Positions 1-4,932 are shown, counted from the stretch's first letter. The stretch is DNA of 5,427 bases from an uncultured Selenomonadaceae bacterium (GCA_910579115.1 CAJTSO010000059.1:4535-9961); one strand, 5' to 3'. Made by a program: numbers and translations. Notes: generated by a model not told the origin, from the sequence alone.

Positions 1-2
1 CG

Positions 3-1604
3 CTAGGCTACGATCTTCAGCCCTTTATGGGGGTGTACCTGGCCGGCGGCGGTACCGCCGGAACCCAGCCGGTGGCGATAGAGGAAAAGAGGCCGGAAAA
101 CCAGGCGAAGGAACCGGCAGGAACCGGGGCTGGGGAACCGGCGGCGGGCGAAACGGCGGAACCAGTGGCAGAGAAACCGGCAGAGAAACAGCCAGAGGAA
201 ACAAAGGAAAAAAACGCCGGTAAAGGAAAGAAGAAGGATAAAAGGGCCGCCGGTAAAAAGAAAGCGGAAGAGACAAGGCAGGCCGCAGGGAAGGAAGACA
301 ATATTCCCAACCAGGCGGAGGAGAACTCCGGCTACATAAAGCCGGAGGATAAAGAACCGGCGGAGCCCGTTGAAGTGGGAGAGCCGTCAGGGCCGGTGGC
401 CATTGATTTCGAGCCGGAGCTGGAGCCTGGAAGCCCTGTGGGCGTGGCGGCGGTGTATGGGGACTTTACCGTTGGCGCCACCGGAACCGTTACGGCGGTG
501 GAGGGCAAAAAGGTGCTGGCCTTCGGCCACTCCTTCGCCCACAAGGGAAACACAAATTTTTTCATGACAGACGCAACCGTCATCGGTACCGTCAACGGAC
601 AGACTGACGGCATGAAGCTGGCCAATGTGGGCAATATTATCGGCCGGGTAAATCAGGATCGGGGCTGCGGCGTCGCCGGTATTCTCGGCGTATACCCAAG
701 CACGGTGCCGATGAGGCTTAAGGTGGTTGACCGGTCCCTTAACCGGAAAATGTATTTTACCGCCCAGTGCGCCTATGATGAGGATATCCTGCCCGCCGTA
801 TCGGCGGCGATCCCGGTAGCGGCCATTGCCCGAACCTGTGACAGCGGCGCGCCGGCCACCATCGGAGTGAAGTTCAGGGTCAAGACGAATGTCTTTGCGG
901 CAAAGGCTCCGCCGGAGGCCCCGCAGTCGGAAAAGAGCCTTGATATCGAGCGCTCCAATCTCTTTTATTCAGTCGGGGACGGAGGGCTGTCCGCCTTTGC
1001 GGAGCTGAATAATATCATTTCCATTATTACCTCGAACCAGGATGAAGAGTCGGATATTTACGGAATAGATGTAGAAATTACCACGGAGGCCCGGCGTCGC
1101 ACCGCCCGGCTTATATCGGCCGCCCCTTCAAAACCGGAGGTAAAGGCCGGGGAGACAATCATCTTTAAGGCCGTGCTGAAACCCTACCGGGGGGAGAAGT
1201 TTACGGTAGAAGTGCCCTACACCATACCGGAGGAAAGGCCGGAGGGAAGATTTTTCATAGACCTTCACGGCGGCGGGCTTGTCCAGGTGCAGCAGGTGCT
1301 GGCGGCGGCCATGATGGAGCTGGAAGACAAGGAGACTACGGCAGACAAACTCCGCCGGGTTCTTGATACTTATTCCAACAATCATATTGTGGCGGAACCG
1401 GCGGCAAATCCTCCCCTCATGAGCGACAGGGAACAGAAGAAGGAGATAAGAAAGGCAATAAAACGGGCTGAGGAGTTGGCGAGAAAGCGCCGGGAAGCGG
1501 AAGCCCGGGGAGAAAAGCCGGAGCCGCCGCAGAGACCTGAGCCTGTGGAAACAGATTACATAATCGAAAACTTTATTCAGACCTCGGTTATGGTTAAATC
1601 ATAA
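3..1604 (+). CDS. SpoIVB-type (S55) peptidase-family protein, 5' truncated
   Basis: The reading frame is open to the window edge and ends at TAA, leaving 533 visible residues. The ATG at 27 has no ribosome binding site and no signal peptide follows it, so the true start is upstream. Nucleotides about 80-400 encode a Lys/Glu/Pro/Ala-rich linker. From about 427 there is a conserved block: a PGSPVGV-like entry, GATGTV, then LAFGHSF with the His codon at 528-530, then GRVNQDRGCGVAG. In S55 proteins the GH motif carries the catalytic His, and this block matches the His half of that family. The partner SGSP serine motif is not in the visible part; it may lie upstream or be absent, so peptidase activity is not proven. 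After about 1110 comes a beta-rich domain (PYRGEKFTVEVPY), then a Lys/Arg/Glu-rich probable helix at 1425-1530. The substrate is unknown. SpoIVB itself signals across the forespore membrane, but nothing here shows a sporulation role. Confidence 0.75.
   Translation, partial: LGYDLQPFMGVYLAGGGTAGTQPVAIEEKRPENQAKEPAGTGAGEPAAGETAEPVAEKPAEKQPEETKEKNAGKGKKKDKRAAGKKKAEETRQAAGKEDNIPNQAEENSGYIKPEDKEPAEPVEVGEPSGPVAIDFEPELEPGSPVGVAAVYGDFTVGATGTVTAVEGKKVLAFGHSFAHKGNTNFFMTDATVIGTVNGQTDGMKLANVGNIIGRVNQDRGCGVAGILGVYPSTVPMRLKVVDRSLNRKMYFTAQCAYDEDILPAVSAAIPVAAIARTCDSGAPATIGVKFRVKTNVFAAKAPPEAPQSEKSLDIERSNLFYSVGDGGLSAFAELNNIISIITSNQDEESDIYGIDVEITTEARRRTARLISAAPSKPEVKAGETIIFKAVLKPYRGEKFTVEVPYTIPEERPEGRFFIDLHGGGLVQVQQVLAAAMMELEDKETTADKLRRVLDTYSNNHIVAEPAANPPLMSDREQKKEIRKAIKRAEELARKRREAEARGEKPEPPQRPEPVETDYIIENFIQTSVMVKS
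93..290 (+). repeat. Low-complexity coding segment (E/P/A/K linker)
   Basis: Degenerate GAACCGGC-like units recur in this part of the S55-family gene and encode irregular EPA, EKPAEK and GEPA repeats, followed by a lysine-rich patch (GKGKKKDKR). The segment has no predicted fold and looks like a flexible spacer. Units are not exact, so this is a compositional repeat rather than a clean tandem array. Confidence 0.45.
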
Positions 1605-1611
1605 TCTGTTA

Positions 1612-1677
1612 TTGTATTGCCATTGGACGCTGTGCTATAATGATACGGTGAGATGTCGGATAAGTGATATTTATAAT
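1612..1677 (+). promoter_or_regulatory. Candidate promoter region for the receiver/phosphatase operon
   Basis: Two perfect TATAAT hexamers lie in the gap after the S55-family gene. The first (1636-1641) is preceded by TGC, an extended -10 form, with a weak -35 TTGTAT at 1612-1617 and 18 bases between them. The second (1672-1677) has no convincing -35. No intrinsic terminator is visible after the upstream gene, so read-through from it is also possible. Confidence 0.45.
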
Positions 1678-1691
1678 GTAGTTTTTGAATT

Positions 1692-1755
1692 CGAGAGGCA
1701 AAGGCTGTTGTAAGGACACGCATAAAATAGCCTCGCCGGTCGGACTGGCCGGAGG
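1692..1755 (+). other. Structured 5' leader before the receiver gene
   Basis: Several pairings are possible in the transcript. GGCTGTT (1703-1709) pairs with AATAGCC (1726-1732), with one G-T. GAGGC (1695-1699) could instead pair with GCCTC (1730-1734). A second hairpin pairs CCGGTC (1736-1741) with GGCCGG (1747-1752), again with one G-T, and can extend so that its 3' arm takes in GGAGG at 1751-1755, the first part of the Shine-Dalgarno. I do not recognise a known riboswitch class. A translational control hairpin is an inference. Confidence 0.35.
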
Positions 1756-1763
1756 GGGGAGGG
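1751..1763 (+). promoter_or_regulatory. Ribosome binding site of the receiver gene
   Basis: A long purine tract, GGAGGGGGGAGGG, ends four bases before the ATG at 1768. It holds two overlapping GGAGG-like cores. The upstream core falls in the 3' arm of the leader hairpin, while the downstream core stays free, so pairing would weaken rather than abolish ribosome loading. Confidence 0.65.
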
Positions 1764-1767
1764 CAAA

Positions 1768-2154
1768 ATGGCGGAGAAATTAACAATTCTTATATGTGAC
1801 GACTCAATGCTTCTGAGGAAAAAGCTGAAGGATGACCTGGAGACTCTGGGCTGTGAAGTGGTTCAGGCGGAAAACGGCAAGGACGGCATAATGAAAGAGC
1901 TTCAGTTCAAGCCTGACGGGGTTTTTCTCGATGTGGTCATGCCGGAAGTGGGCGGCGTTGAGGCGCTGCGGGTTTTGAAGCAGATAAATCCGGATCTGCC
2001 GGTGGTTATGCTTTCTTCCATGGGAACGCCGGAGGTTCTCATGGAAACCCTGAAGATGGGGGTTTTGGGCTTCATTCAGAAACCCTATGAGCTGTCACAG
2101 CTGGAGAAGGCGGTGAACTCCATCAGGAAGAAGGTGGGAAAGGATGAGAATTAA
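1768..2154 (+). CDS. Stand-alone CheY-type response regulator receiver
   Basis: This is a 128-residue single receiver domain with no output domain, the usual length of CheY. The active-site set is complete: acidic pair D11-D12 in ICDDS, phospho-acceptor D55 in FLDVVMP, the Thr/Ser switch position at S83 (MLSSMG), and K105 in the FIQKPY loop. F102 sits at the aromatic switch position (Tyr106 in E. coli CheY). It is expected to be phosphorylated by a histidine kinase, possibly CheA, which is not in the window, and to act through protein contacts such as the flagellar switch. The start is supported by the strong purine-rich site at 1751-1763. The last 11 bases overlap the next gene, which encodes a CheC/CheX-type phosphatase domain, suggesting that it acts on this receiver. 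Whether it serves motility or another output cannot be told from the sequence. Confidence 0.9.
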   Translation: MAEKLTILICDDSMLLRKKLKDDLETLGCEVVQAENGKDGIMKELQFKPDGVFLDVVMPEVGGVEALRVLKQINPDLPVVMLSSMGTPEVLMETLKMGVLGFIQKPYELSQLEKAVNSIRKKVGKDEN

Positions 2155-3028
2155 CAAATTTTTCCCCCAGTATTTGTTCAATGCCAATGAAATTACCGGG
2201 GATAAGCTGCGGCGTCTGTTGAAGGTAGCGCCGAAGGCGGAGGCATCCTTGGCGGTGCGGGCTCTTAGAAAATTCAATATGCCCGGCTCGCTGTTTCTGG
2301 AGATGTATCCGCTGGAGGATAATGCCGTTGGAGAAAAGCTCACAGCGGCAAAAATCGTGGATGAAAAGGGGCTTGCCGACCTGCGGAGCGAACCGGGGGA
2401 CGCCGGGCTGAATTTTATTCAGTCCTTGCTGGATACGGAAATGTATACCCCTGCCCAGGTGCTGGAGCTGCTGAAAAAATTTGATGACGGTCCCTGCCCG
2501 ATTTGCGTTGTAATGGAGAATGCGTTCAACGGTAAGTTTGCTCAGGAATGGGATTCCTTCTGCGAGTACGTCAAAAGCTTTTTGGATTCCCTGAACAGAT
2601 TTACCGGGGAGATCGCCATCGTTTCTGATGCAAAGGGAGTAGATCCCGTTCACGCCATGGGCGTAATGCCTCAGGAATTCAATGGGGTTTCCCAGCGTAT
2701 CGGCGGGGACCAATCCCTGGTGACTGGTATTGCGGCGGTGGATGAAGACTGGTGCGGGCTGGCTTCCTGCTACAGCGGCGAGACGATCCCCCTGCTGAAC
2801 GATATGGCGGTGGACAGCGTCAGCGAGCTTCTGAATGTGATAAATGGAATATATGCCGTAGAAACGGCCCGTAAACATCTGGAGATGGATCTGGACGCGC
2901 CCCGCTCCGCCCAGATGCCAGCCTTTCCGCAGCCGGAGAAGCTGGTCGTAAAGGTTAGCGCCGCCTGCGGTGAGTTTTACCTTATCCTGGCGAAGGAGGA
3001 ATTCCTGCCGCCCACGACAATTTTTTGA
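2144..3028 (+). CDS. CheC/CheX-family phosphatase domain protein (putative CheY-P phosphatase)
   Basis: The protein has 294 residues. The C-terminal half, about 120-290, resembles the CheX-like phosphatase domain: a GEIAIV strand, then an LASCYSGETIP strand, then a helix with D224-x3-E228-x2-N231 and P253. In CheC, CheX and FliY the family signature is D/S-x3-E-x2-N-x22-P, and its Glu and Asn drive dephosphorylation of CheY-P; here the final spacing is 21. Only one such helix is seen, whereas CheC often has two. The N-terminal ~120 residues (LRRLLKVAPKAEASLAVRAL onwards) I do not recognise; they could be a partner or kinase-binding region. No signal peptide or membrane segment is seen, so it is cytoplasmic. 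The ATG lies inside the end of the receiver gene, after an AGGTGGG-like site about 8 bases upstream, which implies translational coupling and matched amounts of the two proteins. Phosphatase activity is inferred from the motif. Confidence 0.8.
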   Translation: MRINKFFPQYLFNANEITGDKLRRLLKVAPKAEASLAVRALRKFNMPGSLFLEMYPLEDNAVGEKLTAAKIVDEKGLADLRSEPGDAGLNFIQSLLDTEMYTPAQVLELLKKFDDGPCPICVVMENAFNGKFAQEWDSFCEYVKSFLDSLNRFTGEIAIVSDAKGVDPVHAMGVMPQEFNGVSQRIGGDQSLVTGIAAVDEDWCGLASCYSGETIPLLNDMAVDSVSELLNVINGIYAVETARKHLEMDLDAPRSAQMPAFPQPEKLVVKVSAACGEFYLILAKEEFLPPTTIF

Positions 3029-3038
3029 GATCCTTTGG

Positions 3039-3067
3039 AGCCTCCTTCACCGGAGGCTTTGTTTTTT
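3039..3067 (+). terminator. Intrinsic terminator of the receiver/phosphatase operon
   Basis: AGCCTCC (3039-3045) pairs perfectly with GGAGGCT (3052-3058) across a 6-base loop, followed by TTTG and then six T at 3062-3067. It starts 10 bases after the TGA stop and separates the operon from the tRNA promoter. Confidence 0.9.
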
Positions 3068-3079
3068 CAGAAATTTTAG

Positions 3080-3108
3080 TTGACAAATGAATGAGCATAA
3101 TATATAAT
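3080..3108 (+). promoter_or_regulatory. Sigma-A promoter of tRNA-Ser
   Basis: TTGACA (3080-3085) and TATAAT (3103-3108) are both perfect consensus hexamers with the optimal 17-base spacer. Transcription should begin near 3115, about 40 bases before the mature tRNA end, leaving a short 5' leader for RNase P to remove. Confidence 0.9.
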
Positions 3109-3154
3109 ACCCCATGTTGTGACGACAAAAGAATATATCTTGTGAGTCAAGCAT

Positions 3155-3246
3155 GGAGAGTTGTCCGAGTGGTTGAAGGAGCACGCCTGGAAAGCGTGTA
3201 TACGGTGAACGCTGTATCGAGAGTTCGAATCTCTCACTCTCCGCCA
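3155..3246 (+). tRNA. tRNA-Ser (GGA anticodon)
   Basis: The acceptor arm pairs GGAGAGT (3155-3161) with ACTCTCC (3236-3242), followed by discriminator G3243 and an encoded CCA at 3244-3246. The anticodon arm pairs CACGC (3182-3186) with GCGTG (3194-3198) around the loop CTGGAAA, giving anticodon GGA at 3189-3191, which reads UCC and UCU serine codons. The T loop is the standard TTCGAAT. A long variable arm lies between anticodon and T arms, as expected of class II serine tRNAs, and the total of 92 bases fits. It is transcribed from its own strong promoter and sits at the head of a stable-RNA block. Confidence 0.97.
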
Positions 3247-3264
3247 TTTTTTTACCCTTTTTTT
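3247..3264 (+). terminator. T-tracts directly after tRNA-Ser, possible transcript end
   Basis: Two runs of seven T (3247-3253 and 3258-3264) follow the CCA end at once. The stable T and acceptor arms of the tRNA could serve as the hairpin for termination at these tracts, but no separate terminator stem is present. The call is tentative. Confidence 0.4.
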
Positions 3265-3269
3265 AGGTT

Positions 3270-3300
3270 AGCTTTGGATTTTCAGAAAAAACTCAAAGCT
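3270..3300 (+). repeat. Inverted repeat between tRNA-Ser and SRP RNA
   Basis: AGCTTTG (3270-3276) is the exact reverse complement of CAAAGCT (3294-3300), and the middle can add a TTTT/AAAA pairing. It has no T-tract after it on the + strand, so it is not a clear terminator. It lies just before the weak promoter of the SRP RNA gene and could be an operator-like site or a decayed terminator. Confidence 0.4.
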
Positions 3301-3303
3301 CTG

Positions 3304-3312
3304 TGTTAAGAT
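3304..3312 (+). promoter_or_regulatory. Weak extended -10 element before the SRP RNA gene
   Basis: TAAGAT (3307-3312) matches four of six consensus bases and is preceded by TGT, the extended -10 form. No good -35 sits 16-18 bases upstream. A start near 3319 would suit the RNA. Read-through from the tRNA promoter is the alternative. Confidence 0.35.
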
Positions 3313-3323
3313 CACGGAAGTTC

Positions 3324-3470
3324 GAGCCTTTCCGGCTCGGTTCACAGCGTCCAGGTCTTGCGCAAGATGGTCCCGTGAACCTCGTCAGGTCCGGAAGGAA
3401 GCAGCGATAAGCGGGTAGCTGTCTGTGCCGCAAGGTAGCCGGGGGGCTGTGGGCCGAAGCGGAAAGGCTT
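3324..3470 (+). ncRNA. ffs: Signal recognition particle RNA (hairpin-type, 4.5S-like)
   Basis: The diagnostic SRP core lies at 3384-3405: GTCAGGTCC, a GGAA tetraloop at 3393-3396, then GGAAGCAGC, the site that binds the M domain of Ffh. The two sides fold into one long rod: AGCCTTTCCG (3325-3334) faces CGGAAAGGCTT (3460-3470), TTCACAGC faces GCTGTGGG, and CTTGCG (3357-3362) pairs with CGCAAG (3429-3434). The length is about 147 bases, longer than the 114 of E. coli 4.5S RNA and well short of the ~270-base Bacillus form, and no Alu-type domain is seen. The RNA works with Ffh and FtsY to target membrane and secreted proteins during translation. The exact ends are inferred from the terminal stem. 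Confidence 0.95.
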
Positions 3471-3478
3471 GTTTTTTT
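3460..3478 (+). terminator. Terminator formed by the SRP RNA terminal stem
   Basis: The closing stem of the SRP RNA (3' arm CGGAAAGGCTT, 3460-3470) is followed by G and seven T at 3472-3478. The rod itself therefore supplies the terminator hairpin, and no separate stem is needed. Confidence 0.7.
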
Positions 3479-3496
3479 ATGGGTCTAAGGGAAATT

Positions 3497-3525
3497 TTGA
3501 CAAGGTATTCCGGCAATGATATAAT
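3497..3525 (+). promoter_or_regulatory. Sigma-A promoter of rnpB
   Basis: TTGACA (3497-3502) and TATAAT (3520-3525) are both perfect and spaced by 17 bases; TGA just before the -10 adds an extended -10 element. Transcription should start near 3532, a few bases before the P1 stem of RNase P RNA. Confidence 0.93.
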
Positions 3526-3538
3526 GAATATGCTTTTT

Positions 3539-3892
3539 CGTGAGTACGAAAGATGATCGCGGGTATCCGGCAGGATACATGAGGAAAGTCCGGGCTCTAC
3601 AGGGCGCTGTGCCGGTTAATGGCCGGGGGAAGCGATTCCCGGAAAGTGTCATAGAAACGAAAACCGCCTCGATTTTTGAGGTAAGGGTGGAAAGGTGCGG
3701 TAAGAGCGCACCGGCATCCGGGTAACCGGGTGGCCTGATAAACCCCACAGGGAGCAAGACCAAGTAGGGAAGGGATGATGCGGCCCGCGGAGCCTTCCGG
3801 GTTGGTTGCTTGAGCCGTCGGGTAACCGGCGGTCCAGATAAATGATCATCGCCGCTTTTGCGGAACAAAACCCGGCTTATTGAGTGCTCACG
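3539..3892 (+). ncRNA. rnpB: RNase P RNA, bacterial class A
   Basis: This is the catalytic RNA that, with RnpA protein, cuts the 5' leaders from pre-tRNAs. Ends were set by P1, where 3539-3547 pairs with 3884-3892 over nine bases with one G-T. P2 pairs GATGATC (3552-3558) with GATCATC (3844-3850), and P3 is the hairpin GTATCC/GGATAC (3563-3578). The universal P4 5' sequence GAGGAAAGTCCGGGCTC is at 3581-3597, and its partner CCCGGCTTAT at 3871-3880. GGTGCG/CGCACC around GTAAGAG (3694-3712) and GATAAATGATCATC (3837-3850) are further hallmarks. CCGC/GCGG at 3852-3863 fits helix P19. The conserved run before P4 reads ACAAAACCCGG rather than the more common ACAGAACCCGG. About 354 bases is normal. 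The overall pattern is class A rather than the class B of Bacillus. No intrinsic terminator follows the gene. Confidence 0.96.
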
Positions 3893-3959
3893 CTCGACGA
3901 TATCCGTCAGCTGTTCAGATTGACGGCTGACATTAAAGCATATGTCCAGTTGTTGTTTT
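3893..3959 (+). other. Spacer between rnpB and the riboswitch
   Basis: No gene is seen here. CCGTCA (3904-3909) can pair with TGACGG (3921-3926), or GTCAGC (3906-3911) with GCTGAC (3926-3931); the two are mutually exclusive. TTGACG at 3920-3925 resembles a -35, but no -10 lies at the proper distance. Neither a terminator for rnpB nor a clear promoter for the next gene can be placed. Confidence 0.4.
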
Positions 3960-4076
3960 CCGGGCTTCGAGCCGAATCCGCCCGGGGAGCGGGGGAACCG
4001 TTTGTTTGGGGTGAACGGCGTGTGCCGAGTCTGCTTCTCCGGCCTAACCCGTCAGCTAACCTCGCAGGTTAAAAGA
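3960..4076 (+). ncRNA. Cyclic di-AMP riboswitch (ydaO/yuaA motif)
   Basis: The strongly conserved blocks of the ydaO/yuaA motif appear in order: GCCGAATC (3971-3978), GGGGAGCGGGGGAACC (3984-3999), TTGGGGTGAA (4006-4015), then CCTAACCCGTCAGCTAACCT (4043-4062). A P1-like stem pairs 3965-3973 with 4067-4075 with a two-base mismatch, giving a core of about 111 bases. This family binds cyclic di-AMP and usually turns expression off when the ligand is high; it often precedes cell-wall hydrolase and potassium or osmolyte transport genes. Here it leads straight into a secreted NlpC/P60 endopeptidase, a classic target. The 3' arm of P1 touches the ribosome binding site. Class assignment rests on recognised motifs; ligand and OFF direction come from family knowledge. 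Confidence 0.9.
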
Positions 4077-4082
4077 GAGGGG
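4075..4082 (+). promoter_or_regulatory. Ribosome binding site that sets the TTG start
   Basis: GAGAGGGG lies eight bases before TTG at 4091. An in-frame TGA (4088-4090) directly precedes the TTG, so no earlier start is possible. The ATGs at 4102 and 4111 are in other frames. The site begins at the last base of the riboswitch P1 stem, and GAGG (4077-4080) can pair with CCTC (4060-4063). Confidence 0.75.
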
Positions 4083-4090
4083 TATCCTGA

Positions 4091-4783
4091 TTGCTTTTTT
4101 CATGGAAAAAATGTGCCCGCTTGTTGGGCGCCGCTGTTTGTACCGCTGCCTTTACCTCGGCGGCGGCCGCTGCGGAGGCAGCGGCAGCGGCGTTTCAGGT
4201 CGGTGATCAGGGCGTGGAGATTGCCGAGTTTCAGGGCGTTCTGGCCGGTATGGGTTACGATGTAACTGCTGACGGTGATTTTGGTCCGGCTACTGTGGAG
4301 GCCGTGAAGGACTTCCAGAAAAAACAGGGCATGGAAGTCGATGGGATGGTAGGTCAGGCAACTTACACTTTGCTGATGGGCGGCCGGCAGATGCCGGAAG
4401 TGAGCCGCGGCAATAATTATATTGCCCGCCGTATCGTCCAATCGGCGATTCAGTATGTCGGCGTACCCTATGTTTTTGGGGGCGCTTCCCCCTACGGCTT
4501 TGACTGTTCCGGCTATGTTCAGTATGTATTTGCCAACTGCGGCATGTCCCTTCCCCGGGCGGCTGATGATCAGTATGAAGTAGGCGTTCCCCTGGAACGG
4601 CGGGAGCTTCGCGCGGGAGATCTCGTGTATTTCTCTACTTATACCTACGGGGCGAGTCATGTGGGTATATATCTGGATGACGGCAGGTTCATTCACGCTT
4701 CCTCCAGTCGGGGGGTTGTTATCGACAGCCTTTACGATGGTTACTGGGTGGAGACTTATATCGGGGCTCGCCGGATAATGTAA
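4091..4783 (+). CDS. Secreted NlpC/P60 endopeptidase with peptidoglycan-binding domain
   Basis: The 230-residue protein probably cuts stem peptides of peptidoglycan outside the membrane, as gamma-D-glutamyl-diamino acid endopeptidases of this family do. Residues 1 to about 28 form a Sec signal peptide: W-K-K-C-A-R then a hydrophobic Leu/Ala stretch ending in an Ala run. C17 is not in a good lipobox, so it is more likely secreted than a lipoprotein. Residues 35-96 are a PG_binding_1 domain with the typical DGDFGPATVEAVKDFQ and VDGMVGQATY repeats. Residues 112-230 are the NlpC/P60 domain with catalytic C139 (FDCSGYV), H190 (SHVGIYL) and H202 (FIHASS). It starts at TTG, the only option given the in-frame stop just upstream. 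It is controlled by the cyclic di-AMP riboswitch in its leader and ends at its own terminator, so it is a single-gene unit. The exact bond cleaved is not determined. Confidence 0.93.
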   Translation: MLFSWKKCARLLGAAVCTAAFTSAAAAAEAAAAAFQVGDQGVEIAEFQGVLAGMGYDVTADGDFGPATVEAVKDFQKKQGMEVDGMVGQATYTLLMGGRQMPEVSRGNNYIARRIVQSAIQYVGVPYVFGGASPYGFDCSGYVQYVFANCGMSLPRAADDQYEVGVPLERRELRAGDLVYFSTYTYGASHVGIYLDDGRFIHASSSRGVVIDSLYDGYWVETYIGARRIM

Positions 4784-4798
4784 GGTTCAGCAAAGATG

Positions 4799-4820
4799 AG
4801 AGGCTTCGGCCTCTTTTTTT
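4799..4820 (+). terminator. Intrinsic terminator of the NlpC/P60 gene
   Basis: AGAGGC (4799-4804) pairs perfectly with GCCTCT (4809-4814) across a TTCG tetraloop, with a run of seven T at 4814-4820. It starts 16 bases after the stop codon. Confidence 0.93.
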
Positions 4821-4850
4821 GTACCGGCTGTTCCGGGGCCGGGGTTTTCG

Positions 4851-4880
4851 TTGACAAGGGTCGGCTTGTCGTGAGATAAT
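4851..4880 (+). promoter_or_regulatory. Sigma-A promoter of proA
   Basis: A perfect TTGACA (4851-4856) and GATAAT (4875-4880, five of six) are separated by 18 bases. A start near 4887 gives a 5' leader of about 57 bases in which I see no recognised regulatory RNA. Confidence 0.85.
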
Positions 4881-4932
4881 AACTATGAGTTAGAGTTTTC
4901 TAAAGATTATTAAAAGCCTGTCTATACAGAAG

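Noticed and set aside
27..29. ATG at 27 as the start of the S55-family gene
   Set aside because: No Shine-Dalgarno precedes it, the frame is open to the window edge, and the following residues are neither a signal peptide nor a family N-terminus.
1692..1755. Cyclic di-GMP (GEMM-I) riboswitch before the receiver gene
   Set aside because: GGCAAA and a GGACACGCA run look vaguely similar, but the inner GNRA hairpin and the GGGACGCAAAGCC core are missing.
2123..2878. 251-codon reverse-strand frame opposite the phosphatase gene
   Set aside because: It is a shadow of a well-supported coding frame, has no recognisable domain and no ribosome binding site that I can see.
3091..3309. Open frame across tRNA-Ser
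   Set aside because: It covers a complete tRNA gene and its promoter and has no homology I recognise.
3540..3725. Open frames on both strands inside RNase P RNA
   Set aside because: The segment is fully explained by the conserved rnpB structure.
3920..3948. Promoter with TTGACG as -35 before the riboswitch
   Set aside because: At 15-18 bases downstream only poor -10 matches such as TATGTC are found.
4157..4192. GCN repeat tract as a functional repeat
   Set aside because: It encodes the Ala-rich end of the signal peptide and the start of the mature protein, a common composition in GC-rich genomes, with no regular repeat unit.
3942..4265. 107-codon frame starting in the riboswitch region
   Set aside because: It overlaps the riboswitch and the start of the endopeptidase in another frame, with an Arg/Pro-rich product typical of a shadow frame.
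4100..4696. 198-codon reverse-strand frame opposite the NlpC/P60 gene
   Set aside because: It mirrors a gene with a complete catalytic set and shows no domain of its own.
4824..4848. Second terminator (CCGGC/GCCGG) before proA
   Set aside because: The stem is only five pairs with a long loop and is followed by GG and only four T; the terminator at 4799-4820 is enough.
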